The translations under genes were made by a program, and so were the position numbers. From Seonamhaeicola algicola (GTDB lineage Bacteria > Bacteroidota > Bacteroidia > Flavobacteriales > Flavobacteriaceae), in contig NZ_VOSC01000012.1 in NCBI RefSeq assembly GCF_007997385.1, positions 62,001-126,000 on the forward strand: a stretch of 64,000 bases of DNA, in the 5' to 3' direction. The notes beneath the pieces were generated by a model. The model was not told where the DNA came from and searched no databases. It was given only the letters and a program-made list of their open reading frames with translations. Of this stretch, positions 29,000 to 38,700 are shown one piece after another; the first letter of the stretch is position 1; every line of letters begins with the position of its first letter.

Positions 29000-29715
29000 T
29001 AGTTTTTACTTTCAGGTGTTTGCGTTTGGCTATTTAACACTTGCTTTTGCCTTAGCAATTCATTTTTAGTAATATTAATCATATTGAAGTTTGGCGCTTC
29101 TTTTAAAGCTTCATCTAAAACATCAACAGCTGCATCAATATTACTTTTTGGGTCTTTTGAGAAAATATTTATAGCATTTAAATATTTAAACGCCGTTTTT
29201 AAAGGTACTTCATAAGGTGTTTGGCTTTCAAAAAACGCTTTTTTTAAATCTTTTGAATTTGCTAAACCATAAATAATATGCTTTTCAGCTTCAGCATTAT
29301 TTCTAATTTGAATGTTTAACTCTGCTAATTCATAAGCAATTACAGGGTTTTGATCTCTATTAAACATCTCTTCAAAAAAGGTTAATGCTAATTTAGGCTG
29401 TTTAAGTTCTTTTAGAGCTAAAGCCTTAACCTGAATGGCTATATCAGAATCGTTAGCATTTTTTTCAAAACCAATAGTATTTAATGCTTGTGTATTCATA
29501 CCTTGATCCATATAAATGTAAGCCAAGGTATCTTTTCTAGCCTGCGATGGTGCTAATACATTTAAATGTGTCATGGCGTTAATTACACCTTGTATATCGC
29601 CCTGTTTTTTCATTTCCTTGTAATACGCTTCATAATGCGCTAATAACGTTGCGTTATTTTGTGCTTGCATAACAAAACCACTTATTGTTAAAACCAATAC
29701 TAATACTTGCTTCAT
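28999..29715 (-). CDS. Exported TPR-like protein
   Basis: A 238-residue protein with a signal peptide (about 1-18, cut after MQAQ). The rest is helical with TPR-like units (LAYIYMDQGMNTQALN, ALKELKQPKLALTFFEEM, AYELAELNIQIRNNAEAEKH). It probably acts as a periplasmic scaffold, but no partner is apparent. Confidence 0.7.
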   Translation of the reverse strand: MKQVLVLVLTISGFVMQAQNNATLLAHYEAYYKEMKKQGDIQGVINAMTHLNVLAPSQARKDTLAYIYMDQGMNTQALNTIGFEKNANDSDIAIQVKALALKELKQPKLALTFFEEMFNRDQNPVIAYELAELNIQIRNNAEAEKHIIYGLANSKDLKKAFFESQTPYEVPLKTAFKYLNAINIFSKDPKSNIDAAVDVLDEALKEAPNFNMINITKNELLRQKQVLNSQTQTPESKN

Positions 29716-29890
29716 CTTTTTAAATTTTTAAGGCCTAAAGCTAAAAAAATAAATATTTAACTACTTACAAGTATGCTGTTTATTTTACAAAACCTAGGCA
29801 AAAACATTAATACAAAGCGTTTTATAAGTTATATGTATTAGGAAAACTAAAAAATAATTTCTACATTTAGTAAGACTAAATTTAAATATT

Positions 29891-30361
29891 ATGGGTATAA
29901 AAAGTTTTCAAGGGGCCAGAAGGCAACAGGGTAATTCGGCTGAAAGCACACCTTTAAAGGTAAGTGATTACATGACACGCAATTTGATAACCTTTACTCC
30001 AGACCAAACTATTGAAAGTGTTATGGAAGCACTTATTAAAAACCGTATTTCTGGCGGACCCGTTGTTAATGAAAACAATGAATTAATTGGTGTTATTTCT
30101 GAAGGTGATTGTATTAAACAAATTAGCGAAAGCCGCTATTACAACTTACCAATGCAAGATAAAACTATTGAAAAACACATGGCCAAAAATATTGAAACTA
30201 TTGATGGTAACATGAATATTTTTGATGCTGCTAATAAGTTTTTAAATGCTAAACGCAGGCGTTTCCCTATTGTTGAAAATGGTAAATTAGTGGGGCAAAT
30301 TAGCCAAAAAGATGTGTTAAAAGCTGCTATGGAACTTAAAGGCCAAAACTGGTGGAAATAG
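29891..30361 (+). CDS. Tandem CBS-domain protein
   Basis: A 156-residue cytoplasmic protein made almost entirely of two CBS domains: about 25-85 (KVSDYMTRNLITF to GVISEGDCIKQI) and 95-150 (EKHMAKNIETI to GQISQKDVLKAAM). Such stand-alone pairs bind adenine nucleotides and act as energy sensors for other proteins. The first ~20 residues (GARRQQGN) are basic and unrecognised. No partner gene is adjacent in an operon. Confidence 0.85.
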   Translation: MGIKSFQGARRQQGNSAESTPLKVSDYMTRNLITFTPDQTIESVMEALIKNRISGGPVVNENNELIGVISEGDCIKQISESRYYNLPMQDKTIEKHMAKNIETIDGNMNIFDAANKFLNAKRRRFPIVENGKLVGQISQKDVLKAAMELKGQNWWK

Positions 30362-30365
30362 CTTT

Positions 30366-31052
30366 TTATGTATGCCTTTTTTTAAAGGCTTCGGGTAAAT
30401 CTGTAATTAATAATTTTTGCGTATCAGTACTTTCTAAAGCTGCAATTTTTGAGTAGCCGTAACCTTCAATGGGTTGTTGTAGTGTTTTCCATTTTGCAAT
30501 ACCAGCTACCACAATAGTTTCGCCAACTTCTAAAATTCTTTCAGAATAACGTAGTGTTTTATTTAAACCAAAAAAGTTCTGACTATCTACATCAAAATCT
30601 GACAAAAGTTTTTTAAACTCTGGTGTTGGTTCTTTAAAAAAACCTGAGGACACGCGTTTATCTTTCACTAAATAACTCATGTAATTTTTAGGTTGGCTTG
30701 TGGGTTTTACCATTACAACTTCGCCTCGTTCTTCAATAAAAAAATCTTGTATATCTTGTTTTTTAACAAGTGTTTTCCATTTTGAATGCTTTCCTGTGCT
30801 AATTTTTTGTTCAATTTTAAATTCAAAAGCAACACATTTTCGTTTACTAAAAGGCATAACAAAAGGCTCATGGCTTTGCAGTACTTTGCCCATTATTTTT
30901 ATAGGCATATTGGTTTTAAACTGAGCTATACTTTTAAACTGAAATTTAGCTAAATGCCGTAAAAGCACATTTTTTTTACTGTAATAAAAAAACAAAATTA
31001 TTATTATTATTACAAAAACAGTAATGAATAAAACAGGTATAAATAGTTGCAT
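30366..31052 (-). CDS. Membrane-anchored protein resembling the GIDE domain
   Basis: A 228-residue protein with one N-terminal TM helix (about 4-24) and a soluble domain. The order of motifs (PIKIMGKV, SKRKCVAFEFKIEQ, FFIEERGEVVMVKP, YSERILEVGETIVVAGIAKW) resembles the GIDE domain first named in membrane E3 ubiquitin ligases and found in bacteria without the RING finger. The bacterial function is unknown. Confidence 0.6.
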   Translation of the reverse strand: MQLFIPVLFITVFVIIIIILFFYYSKKNVLLRHLAKFQFKSIAQFKTNMPIKIMGKVLQSHEPFVMPFSKRKCVAFEFKIEQKISTGKHSKWKTLVKKQDIQDFFIEERGEVVMVKPTSQPKNYMSYLVKDKRVSSGFFKEPTPEFKKLLSDFDVDSQNFFGLNKTLRYSERILEVGETIVVAGIAKWKTLQQPIEGYGYSKIAALESTDTQKLLITDLPEAFKKRHT

Positions 31053-31107
31053 AATTAAACTTATAGCGTTGTTTTATTAGTGTACATTTATTACGGTATG
31101 TTACATT

Positions 31108-31458
31108 TTATTTTTCTCTGGTAACAAGGGCATAATAATCACCATCAATAGGTAAATATCCTTGATTGTACACAAAATAGTAAACGGTTCCGGCTTTTGT
31201 TGTGTAAATGCTGGTAAAAAAATTAAAGTCGAAACCATTTTCAATAAGCTTAGATCTTGATACTTTAGTTTTTCCGTTAGGATTTAACATTTCTAAAACT
31301 CTATAGTTTTTTCTAAGCCTATTGTTGGTATTGCGTATAAGGTTTTTATTGTCTTTATTTATTTTGTTATTGTAGGCATTACGGCAACCATCACTACAAA
31401 ATTTTTTATCAATTCTGCCAACAATTTTACTGCCACACTCTAAGCATTGTCTGTCCAT
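31108..31458 (-). CDS. Zinc-ribbon protein (DUF2116-like)
   Basis: A 116-residue protein with four N-terminal cysteines in CLECGSKIVG and FCSDGCRNAY, which should bind one zinc as in DUF2116. The middle is basic and helical and may bind nucleic acid (NTNNRLRKNYRVL). The C-terminal half is unrecognised. Conserved small proteins of this type are common in flavobacteria, without a known role. Confidence 0.65.
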   Translation of the reverse strand: MDRQCLECGSKIVGRIDKKFCSDGCRNAYNNKINKDNKNLIRNTNNRLRKNYRVLEMLNPNGKTKVSRSKLIENGFDFNFFTSIYTTKAGTVYYFVYNQGYLPIDGDYYALVTREK

Positions 31459-31492
31459 AACATAGTAATTTAAACCATTTTTTGCTATGGTA

Positions 31493-32443
31493 TTAGGCCC
31501 AAATGCTTTCTAGGGTATATGAGCTTCCTTCGTACACCCAATGTTCACCGGTTAAAAATCTATAGTTTTTATCTAAAGCAGCAATTTCATCCATGTCGGT
31601 TTGTGATAATTCTACAGCTTGTGCTTCAAAATTTTCTACTATGCGCTTAGGATTTACAGATTTTGGTATTACAGAAGTACCTCTGTGCAATGCCCAACTT
31701 ATAAGTATTTGTCCTGCTGATGCGTTTTTAGCCTTGGCTATATTTAAAATTACAGGATCTTTTAAAAGAACTGGTTCATCTTCAGCTTTAAATTTAGCTG
31801 CTCTATCGCCAGAACCTAATGGCGCATAGGCTGTAACATGAATGCCATGGCTTTTACAAAAGGCCAACATATCATTTTGCTGAAAATAAGGGTGGCATTC
31901 AATTTGGTTCATTGCGGGTTTAATGTTAGCACTGGCCATTAACTGCTTTAAAGCTTTAGGACCAAAGTTTGAAACACCAATATGCTTAGTTAAACCCTTT
32001 GCAACGGCTTCTTCCATGCCTTCCCAAGTAAGTTCATTAGGTAGTTCTTTTAACGGAATAAAATCTTCTACTTTACTAACAAAAGGCACCTCTTTTTTTT
32101 GTGCAATAGGCCAGTGTATTAGGTATAAATCTAAATAATCTAATTGTAAATCGGTTAGTGTTTTATTAATAGCTTCAATAACATCACTTTTTGCATGCAT
32201 ATTGCTCCAAAGTTTTGATGTTATCCAAAGTTCTTCTCTAGTAACAACACCCTCATTTATAACTTCTTTTAGTGCTTTACCAACTTCAGCTTCATTACCA
32301 TAAGCAGCGGCACAATCTATGTGCCTATAACCATTTTTAATAGCTGTTTTTACGGCGTTGTAAACTTCGCCTTCGGCAGATTTCCAAGTTCCTAATCCAA
32401 AGGCAGGCATTTTGTGGTTGTTACTAAATTTTAGTGTTTTCAT
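31493..32443 (-). CDS. Aldo/keto reductase
   Basis: A 316-residue NADPH-dependent reductase of the AKR superfamily, TIM-barrel fold. All parts of the catalytic tetrad are seen: Asp and Tyr in HIDCAAAYGNEAEVG, Lys in WITSKLW, His in YLIHWP. The cofactor-binding end shows VIPKSVNPKRIVENFEA. The C-terminus ends with GSSYTLESIWA. The substrate cannot be told from sequence; the closest groups are AKR2/AKR5-like aldehyde and sugar reductases. Confidence 0.92.
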   Translation of the reverse strand: MKTLKFSNNHKMPAFGLGTWKSAEGEVYNAVKTAIKNGYRHIDCAAAYGNEAEVGKALKEVINEGVVTREELWITSKLWSNMHAKSDVIEAINKTLTDLQLDYLDLYLIHWPIAQKKEVPFVSKVEDFIPLKELPNELTWEGMEEAVAKGLTKHIGVSNFGPKALKQLMASANIKPAMNQIECHPYFQQNDMLAFCKSHGIHVTAYAPLGSGDRAAKFKAEDEPVLLKDPVILNIAKAKNASAGQILISWALHRGTSVIPKSVNPKRIVENFEAQAVELSQTDMDEIAALDKNYRFLTGEHWVYEGSSYTLESIWA

Positions 32444-32566
32444 AGGGTGTTTAGTGGTTTTTTGTTTTAAAATTTACATTTTAAATTTAATCTATTTCGT
32501 ATAAATTATTGTCTAAATTACTTTCAAAGTAAAGAAAATAGTTTAATGTATTATATTTATTTTTTG

Positions 32567-33127
32567 TTAAAAATCGGTTACATGCCCCCAATTTTCTCCT
32601 GTTTTAATTCGGTGCAATTGCATTTCAGAAATACCAAATTGTTTTGCAATTAATCGTAACCTTGTTTTTCTATTCGGATCAAAAATTTTACGTTTAATCA
32701 TTTTTACTTTGCCTTCTGAAAGTTTTGAATAAGGCGGGTTGTTTTTCTTTTTTTCTTTTGAAGCAATTACATTGGGGTTTTTTAAATTGTGCTTAACCAA
32801 TTCACTACGTGTTACCCAAGCCAAATTATCTTGGTGGTTATTGGTTTTATCATAATCTTTATGAATTACAAAGGGCTTGTTTTCTGGGTTATCAATAAAA
32901 AGTTCGGCAACAACACGGTGTACATATTGCAAATCATTCTTTTTATCTTTTTTAATGGCCGTAAAAGCCTCATAGCCATTAGCTACTTTTGAAAACTTAA
33001 AAAACTCACCTTTAGCTTTCATTTTAAACCTAATAACTCTACCAAAGTTTGATACTTGGTATACTTCGTTTTCTTTCCAAATTGGGCGTTTAAGTGTTTT
33101 CCACGCTTCTTTTTTTACGTTTAACAT
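32567..33127 (-). CDS. NUMOD4/HNH-type protein with C-terminal helix-turn-helix
   Basis: A 186-residue protein. A NUMOD4 motif (WKENEVYQVSNFGRVI, about residues 17-35) is followed by an HNH-like core (HRVVAELFIDNPENKPFVIH then DNLAWVT, about 70-105) and a helix-turn-helix at the end (LIAKQFGISEMQLHRI). This is the plan of free-standing homing-endonuclease-like proteins of phage and bacteria. The first His, the central His and the Asn are present, so nuclease activity is possible. A 38-bp palindrome lies 57 bases upstream and may be its operator or target. No intron or intein is seen nearby. Confidence 0.8.
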   Translation of the reverse strand: MLNVKKEAWKTLKRPIWKENEVYQVSNFGRVIRFKMKAKGEFFKFSKVANGYEAFTAIKKDKKNDLQYVHRVVAELFIDNPENKPFVIHKDYDKTNNHQDNLAWVTRSELVKHNLKNPNVIASKEKKKNNPPYSKLSEGKVKMIKRKIFDPNRKTRLRLIAKQFGISEMQLHRIKTGENWGHVTDF

Positions 33128-33183
33128 ATGGTTGTTTTTGAGAGAGGTTGCTATTAAGTTGTAAATATAAGAAATAAAAAAAT

Positions 33184-33221
33184 AATCGTTTGTAAACGAC
33201 TACAAACGTTTACAAACGATT
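33184..33221. promoter_or_regulatory. 38-bp palindrome between the HNH and ssb genes
   Basis: The 15-base arms AATCGTTTGTAAACG and CGTTTACAAACGATT are exact reverse complements around an 8-base loop. Within it, TACAAACG occurs at 33201-33208 and 33211-33218, exactly one helical turn apart, and its reverse complement CGTTTGTA at 33187-33194. There is no T run, so it is not a terminator. It lies between two divergent genes, 57 bases before the HNH start and 105 bases before the ssb start, as expected for an operator. Confidence 0.6.
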
Positions 33222-33326
33222 TTAAATAAGTAAATACCGAATAACTTTTGATTGGTAATTGATATTTGCAGTGTCGAAACATTAGAACTCGATAGTATTA
33301 ACTGTTTAACATTAAAAATAACATTT

Positions 33327-33659
33327 ATGAACGCACTTAGAAACAAAGTACAGTTGATTGGTAGATTAGGGCAAGACCCAGAAATTATTAACTTTAATGA
33401 CGGTAACAAAATGGCAAAATTTACCCTTGCTACTGATGATAGTTACAAAGATAAAAACGGCAACAAAGTAGAGCGCGCACATTGGCACAACATTATAGTT
33501 AAAGGCGGTTTAGTTAGTGTTGTTGAAAACTACATTACTAAAGGAAAAGAAATAGCCGTTGAAGGTAAACTTACCAACAGAACTTACGAAACTAAAAATG
33601 GCGAAAAACGCTATATAACCGAAATACTTTGCAATGAATTATTAATGCTTAGTAAATAA
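33327..33659 (+). CDS. ssb: Short single-stranded-DNA-binding protein
   Basis: A 110-residue OB-fold protein that binds single-stranded DNA. The start is set at the ATG at 33327, since the product then begins MNALRNKVQLIGRLGQDPEI as in other SSBs; a longer frame from 33252 gives an unrelated N-terminal stretch. Conserved strands include MAKFTLATDD, HWHNIIVKGG and ITEILCNELLMLSK. It stops right after the OB fold and lacks the acidic tail that recruits repair and replication proteins. It therefore looks like a secondary SSB, and the main one probably lies elsewhere. Confidence 0.9.
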   Translation: MNALRNKVQLIGRLGQDPEIINFNDGNKMAKFTLATDDSYKDKNGNKVERAHWHNIIVKGGLVSVVENYITKGKEIAVEGKLTNRTYETKNGEKRYITEILCNELLMLSK

Positions 33660-33682
33660 CCTTTTTTTGCTCACCACAATAG

Positions 33683-33710
33683 GCCACTATTTTATAATAG
33701 TGGCTTTTTT
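33683..33710 (+). terminator. Rho-independent terminator after ssb
   Basis: The hairpin GCCACTAT/ATAGTGGC with a six-base loop is followed by six T. Confidence 0.85.
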
Positions 33711-33795
33711 GTTCAAAAAAACCGATGAAACGCATAAAAAATCTATAAAAAGCTAATTTTAACATAATAATATAGTTATTATTCACGTGCTTAAG

Positions 33796-33803
33796 TATGT
33801 TTG
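33796..33803 (+). promoter_or_regulatory. Candidate -7 element for the hybrid kinase gene
   Basis: TATGTTTG is an exact TAnnTTTG match 20 bases before the ATG at 33824. Confidence 0.45.
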
Positions 33804-33823
33804 GTATTTGATAGCCCTAAAAT

Positions 33824-36205
33824 ATGAAACGTACTCTCACGCTGCTTATATGCTTAATTAGCTTTAACGTATTTGCCCAAAAAAACATTTTCAACGTTCA
33901 AGAATCTGATAACAATAACCTTTTTGAATATGCTAAATATGTTAACGTTGGAAAAACCAACTATAATATTAAAGCTATTTTAAACAACAACACATTACAG
34001 TATAAACAACTAGAATCTGCCAACCATAGTGTTGGTTTTACAAGTGATAATTATTGGGTAAACTTTAAATTAAAAAACAATAAAAACCAGCCTAAAACAT
34101 TTTATTTAGAAACCGCAAGACCAATAACCGATGTTGTTAATCTTTATAAAATAAATGAAAATAACATTGAATTATTTAAAAACGGAGATAATGTACCTTT
34201 TTCACAAAAACATGTTAAGCATCATGCTACAGTTTTTAAACTAATATTGCCCCCAAATAAAATTCAAAACATATACATACATTTAAAAAGCGACGGAGAA
34301 ACAATAAACTTGCCATTAAACCTATATTCTGAAACAGAGTTTTTGTTAGCTAATTACAAACAACAACTATTTTTTGGTCTTTTTTATGGCGTACTTTTTT
34401 TAGCGGGCATTATTTACTTGTTTTTTTACACAAGTTTAAAAGAAAAATCGTTTTTATACTACGGCATTTATGTGTTTTCTATTGGTTTAATGCAAGCTGC
34501 TTTAGATGGTTTTATACATGAATACATACTAATAAACGGTGGCTATATAAACAACCGTACCGTTTTAATTACAGCATTATCATCAAATTTATTTTTGCTT
34601 AAATATTGTGAACATTTTTTAAATGTAAACACAAAATTAAAAGCGTTTAAAAAAGCTTTTAATATTATTTATGGCATTATTGCCTTTTCATTTTTAATGC
34701 TATTTATAAACGCTGAAACGCTTAAAATTGCCTATCCTTTAAGTAATATAAATGGTCTAATTAGTTTGTTACTTATTCTTGCAACTATAATTACCATGCA
34801 ATTTAAACGCATTAAAATAGATGCATTCTTTTCTATTGGTATTTTATTTTTAGTTATTGGTTTACTAGGTTTTGTAATGAACAATTTAAGTTTGTTACCA
34901 AATAATTTTATAACACTTAACAGTGCAAAATTTGGCTCTGGTTTTGAGGTTATATTCTTATCGTTGTCAATGACAAATCTTATAAAAAAACTAAGGTTAG
35001 AAAAAGAAAAATCGCAAGAAGAGGCCTTAAAAAAATCTGAAGAAATCAGCCAGCTAAAAACCTATTTCATGTCTAATATGAGTCATGAATTACGCACACC
35101 AATTAACGCCATTATGGGCATTGCTGAAAGTGAATTAGAAACCCAACAAGATAACAACAACCGCAAACCCTTTGAAATTATTAAAAATGCATCACTTAGT
35201 TTACTTAGCAATGTGAATGATATTATTGATTTTGAAAAAATTGAAACCAATAAACTACAATTAAATTCAGCAAGTTTTAATCCTACAATTAAACTCAACC
35301 AAATAAGTAATAACTGGAAAACAGAAGCCATAAAAAAAGGGTTAAACTATACGTTTGAAATGGATTCTGAAATACCATCAAGCGTTTATGCTGATGCTGA
35401 TAGGTTTATTCAAATAATTAATAACGTGCTTAGTAATGCTGTTAAATTCACTAATAAAGGTGCTATTTATTTTAAAGTAAAATGCCTAAAACAACCTAAC
35501 GATATGTGCCGTTTTTCTTTTCAAATAACCGATACAGGAATAGGCATAGACCCCAGCGAAAAAGACCGTGTTTTTGATAGTTTTAATCAAATGAAACTTA
35601 ATCATAAAAGAGCTTTTGGCGGTATTGGCTTAGGCTTAACTATAGCAAAACATATTATTGAGCTTTTTGAAGGATCTCTAAAAATTGATAGTATACCTAA
35701 CAAAGGCACCTCCGTTTTTATAGATTTAAACTTAAAAAGTTTTCATCAAATAGAAACTCCTACAGCTAACAATGTAAGTGAAAACAACCCTGTTCATATT
35801 TTAGTAGTTGAAGACAATAAAATGAACCAAATGGTTATGCGTAAAATTTTAAACGGTTTTCCTAACACATCCTTTGCTATTGTTAACAATGGGCAAGAAG
35901 CTTTAGATGCACTTAAACAAAATGTTTACGACCTTGTTTTAATGGACTTACAAATGCCTATTATGGATGGCTACGAGGCCACAGAAATTATAAGAAACGG
36001 TGTAAACGGTATTAAAAATAACATACCAATAATAGCTGTTACTGCCGATGCTATGCAAGAAACCAAAACAAAAGTTTTAAATTTAGGCATGAATGATTAC
36101 CTAACAAAACCCGTAAATAAAGCATTATTATTAGAAAAAATAAACCAGCATAAACACATCAACTCTGAAACAGATAACAATGACCCCGATTTAAAAATTG
36201 CTTAA
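33824..36205 (+). CDS. Hybrid sensor histidine kinase, 7TMR-DISM type
   Basis: A 793-residue inner-membrane sensor. Order: signal peptide (about 1-18), extracellular 7TMR-DISM domain (about 25-175, containing YWVNFKLKN and YLETARP), seven TM helices (about 180-380), short coiled coil, HisKA with the phosphorylated His421 in MSHELRTP, HATPase (NVLSNAVKFTNKG, DTGIGIDPSEKDR, GIGLGLTIAKHI), and a C-terminal receiver with phospho-acceptor Asp708 in LVLMDLQMPIMDG. DISM domains often sense carbohydrates or other small ligands. No response regulator lies next to it. Its phosphotransfer target is unknown. Confidence 0.93.
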   Translation: MKRTLTLLICLISFNVFAQKNIFNVQESDNNNLFEYAKYVNVGKTNYNIKAILNNNTLQYKQLESANHSVGFTSDNYWVNFKLKNNKNQPKTFYLETARPITDVVNLYKINENNIELFKNGDNVPFSQKHVKHHATVFKLILPPNKIQNIYIHLKSDGETINLPLNLYSETEFLLANYKQQLFFGLFYGVLFLAGIIYLFFYTSLKEKSFLYYGIYVFSIGLMQAALDGFIHEYILINGGYINNRTVLITALSSNLFLLKYCEHFLNVNTKLKAFKKAFNIIYGIIAFSFLMLFINAETLKIAYPLSNINGLISLLLILATIITMQFKRIKIDAFFSIGILFLVIGLLGFVMNNLSLLPNNFITLNSAKFGSGFEVIFLSLSMTNLIKKLRLEKEKSQEEALKKSEEISQLKTYFMSNMSHELRTPINAIMGIAESELETQQDNNNRKPFEIIKNASLSLLSNVNDIIDFEKIETNKLQLNSASFNPTIKLNQISNNWKTEAIKKGLNYTFEMDSEIPSSVYADADRFIQIINNVLSNAVKFTNKGAIYFKVKCLKQPNDMCRFSFQITDTGIGIDPSEKDRVFDSFNQMKLNHKRAFGGIGLGLTIAKHIIELFEGSLKIDSIPNKGTSVFIDLNLKSFHQIETPTANNVSENNPVHILVVEDNKMNQMVMRKILNGFPNTSFAIVNNGQEALDALKQNVYDLVLMDLQMPIMDGYEATEIIRNGVNGIKNNIPIIAVTADAMQETKTKVLNLGMNDYLTKPVNKALLLEKINQHKHINSETDNNDPDLKIA

Positions 36206-36210
36206 AAAAC

Positions 36211-37770
36211 TTATTTTTTAACGTTGTCTTTATTAAAATAGCCACCCTTGTTTTCTTTACGTTCTAAAGATTGTGTTATAATAAGGTGCGCCACATTAAC
36301 CATGTTTCTTAACTCACAAAGTGAAGGTGTAATTTTAGACTCTCTATACAAATCTTCAACTTCATTGTAAATTACATCTAAATGTTTAATAGCACGTTTT
36401 AAACGCTTATTGCTTCTAACTATACCAACATAATTGCGCATTAAAGCTTGCAAACTTTTTAAGTTATGCTTAATTAAAACATGTTCTTCGGGTATAACCG
36501 TGCCTTCATCATTCCATGCAGGAATTTTTATTTGATGCGTTGGATATGCTTTTTTTGTGTGATGTTTGTATATATTATGCGCATACACCAAAGCCTCTAA
36601 TAAAGAATTTGATGCTAACCTATTGGCTCCGTGCAAGCCTGTTCTAGAACATTCGCCGCAGGCAAATAAATTATTTATAGTTGTTTTTCCTTTTTTATTA
36701 ACTTTTATACCGCCACATAAATAGTGCGATGCAGGCACAACCGGAATCCAGTCTTTTTCAATATTAATATGAAGCGATAAACATTTATTGTATATAGTTG
36801 GAAAGTGTTTTTTAAAACCCTCAACATCTAAATGCGTACAATCTAAATACACATGGTTGTCGCCTGATTTTTTTAATTCGGCATCAATACTTTGCGATAC
36901 AATATCACGCGAAGCCAATTCTGCACGTTCATCATAGTCTGGCATAAAACGATACCCTTTTCCATTACGTAAATACGCACCAAAGCCTCTAACAGCTTCA
37001 GAAATTAAAAATGCCGATTCGCCCTTTTCTTGATATAATGCTGTTGGATGAAACTGAACAAACTCCATATCTTTAATACGAGCCTTGGCCCTATAAGCCA
37101 TAGCAATACCATCGCCAGTAGCAATAACTGGATTTGTAGTGTGCCCATAAACACAACCTATACCGCCTGAGGCTAACAAAGTTGCATTGGCTTTTATGGT
37201 AAAAATTTCGCCTGTTTTTTGATTAAAAACGTAGGCTCCGTAACAAGTTAACTCATTAGTGTTTTCTGCTTTTACATGATGATTTGTAACCAAATCTAAA
37301 GCAAAATGATGCGGCAATAACGTAATATTTGGTAATTGGTGCACACGTTTTATAAGCGTACGTTCAATTTCGGCACCGGTTAAATCTTTATGGTGTACAA
37401 TTCTATATTCAGAGTGGCCACCCTCTTTACCTAAATCTAAATTTCCAGAACCATCATCATCAAAATTAGCACCCCATTCAATTAGTTCTTTTAGTCTTTT
37501 CGGTCCTTCTTTAACAACCAATTTTACTACCTCTTGTTTGCACAAACCATCGCCAGCAATAAGAGTATCTTCAATATGTTTTTTAAACGAATCTTCTTCT
37601 TTATTAAGCACCACAGCCATACCACCTTGGGCGTATTTTGTGTTCGATTCGTCTTCGCTATCTTTAGTTATTATAACAACATTTCTATCAGGAAATGTTT
37701 CGGCAATTTTAACTGAAAATGTTAAACCCGCAATGCCTGAACCAATAACTAAATAATGAGTTTCTAGCAT
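36211..37770 (-). CDS. nadB: L-aspartate oxidase
   Basis: Flavoenzyme for the first step of de novo NAD synthesis: L-aspartate to iminoaspartate. The 519-residue length is standard. The FAD motif YLVIGSGIAGLTFSV starts the protein. The active-site stretch TKYAQGGMAVVL and the later LTGAEIERTL, GSGGIG-like ASGGIGCVY and GLHGANRLASNSLLEALV are all family marks. It follows nadA by 3 bases, so the two form one operon, and the unstable iminoaspartate can be used at once by NadA. Confidence 0.95.
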   Translation of the reverse strand: MLETHYLVIGSGIAGLTFSVKIAETFPDRNVVIITKDSEDESNTKYAQGGMAVVLNKEEDSFKKHIEDTLIAGDGLCKQEVVKLVVKEGPKRLKELIEWGANFDDDGSGNLDLGKEGGHSEYRIVHHKDLTGAEIERTLIKRVHQLPNITLLPHHFALDLVTNHHVKAENTNELTCYGAYVFNQKTGEIFTIKANATLLASGGIGCVYGHTTNPVIATGDGIAMAYRAKARIKDMEFVQFHPTALYQEKGESAFLISEAVRGFGAYLRNGKGYRFMPDYDERAELASRDIVSQSIDAELKKSGDNHVYLDCTHLDVEGFKKHFPTIYNKCLSLHINIEKDWIPVVPASHYLCGGIKVNKKGKTTINNLFACGECSRTGLHGANRLASNSLLEALVYAHNIYKHHTKKAYPTHQIKIPAWNDEGTVIPEEHVLIKHNLKSLQALMRNYVGIVRSNKRLKRAIKHLDVIYNEVEDLYRESKITPSLCELRNMVNVAHLIITQSLERKENKGGYFNKDNVKK

Positions 37771-37773
37771 AAT

Positions 37774-38700
37774 TTATTTTGAAAGTTCTAACATGCGCTC
37801 AATAGGTAGTAATGCACGAGACCTTAATGGTTCTGGCACTTCAATAGCTGGTGTTTCGTGTAATAAACAATTGTAGAGTTTTTCCATGGTATTCATTTTC
37901 ATGAAATGGCATTCACTACACGCACACGTATTATCTTCAACCGCTGGAGCAGGTATTAACTCTGTATTTGGCATTTCTAACTGCATTTTATGTAAAATAC
38001 CAGCTTCAGTAGCTACAATAAATTTATCGTTTTGGTTTGCTTTTACGTAATTAATCATACCCGATGTAGAACCAATGTAGGTAGCCGTATTTAGAATATG
38101 CTCTTCAGATTCTGGGTGAGCTATAATTTTATAATCTGGGTGTTTTTTATGCAATTCAATTAACTTATCCATTGAAAAGGCTTCGTGTACCACACAGCTA
38201 CCATCCCAAAGTAACATATCTCTACCTGTTTCTTTCATAATGTAACGACCTAAATTTTTATCGGGTGCAAAAATTATAGGTGTGTCTTTAGGTACAGAGT
38301 TTACTATTTTAAGTGCATTTGATGATGTACAAACAATATCACTTAATGCTTTTATTTCTGCAGAGCAGTTAATATATGTTATTACAATGTGGTCTGGATG
38401 CTTTTCTTTAAACGCTTTAAATGACTCTGGCGGGCAAGAATCTGCCAAAGAACATCCGGCATTTAAATCTGGCAGCACCACTTTTTTTGTTGGGTTTATA
38501 ATTTTTGCAGTTTCGGCCATAAAATGCACACCTGCAAACACAATAATATCGGCATCAGTTTGCGCTGCTTGTTGTGATAAACCTAAACTATCACCCACAT
38601 AATCTGCAATATCTTGTATAGCACCTTCTTGGTAATAATGTGCTAAAATAACAGCATTCTTTTCTTTCCTTAACTGGTTTATCTCTTTTACAAAATCCAT
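37774..38700 (-). CDS. nadA: Quinolinate synthase
   Basis: A [4Fe-4S] enzyme that condenses iminoaspartate with dihydroxyacetone phosphate to quinolinate. The 308 residues fit the short NadA type. The three cluster cysteines fall in [20 protein letters not shown] and the [13 protein letters not shown] segment. The start [15 protein letters not shown] is typical. First gene of the nadAB pair. Confidence 0.96.
   Translation of the reverse strand: MDFVKEINQLRKEKNAVILAHYYQEGAIQDIADYVGDSLGLSQQAAQTDADIIVFAGVHFMAETAKIINPTKKVVLPDLNAGCSLADSCPPESFKAFKEKHPDHIVITYINCSAEIKALSDIVCTSSNALKIVNSVPKDTPIIFAPDKNLGRYIMKETGRDMLLWDGSCVVHEAFSMDKLIELHKKHPDYKIIAHPESEEHILNTATYIGSTSGMINYVKANQNDKFIVATEAGILHKMQLEMPNTELIPAPAVEDNTCACSECHFMKMNTMEKLYNCLLHETPAIEVPEPLRSRALLPIERMLELSK

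Noticed and set aside
32567-33127. HNH protein as part of an intron or intein
   Set aside because: It is a free-standing gene and no neighbouring gene is interrupted.
33252-33326. N-terminal extension of the ssb frame
   Set aside because: The 25 extra residues are unlike any SSB; the protein aligns from the ATG at 33327.
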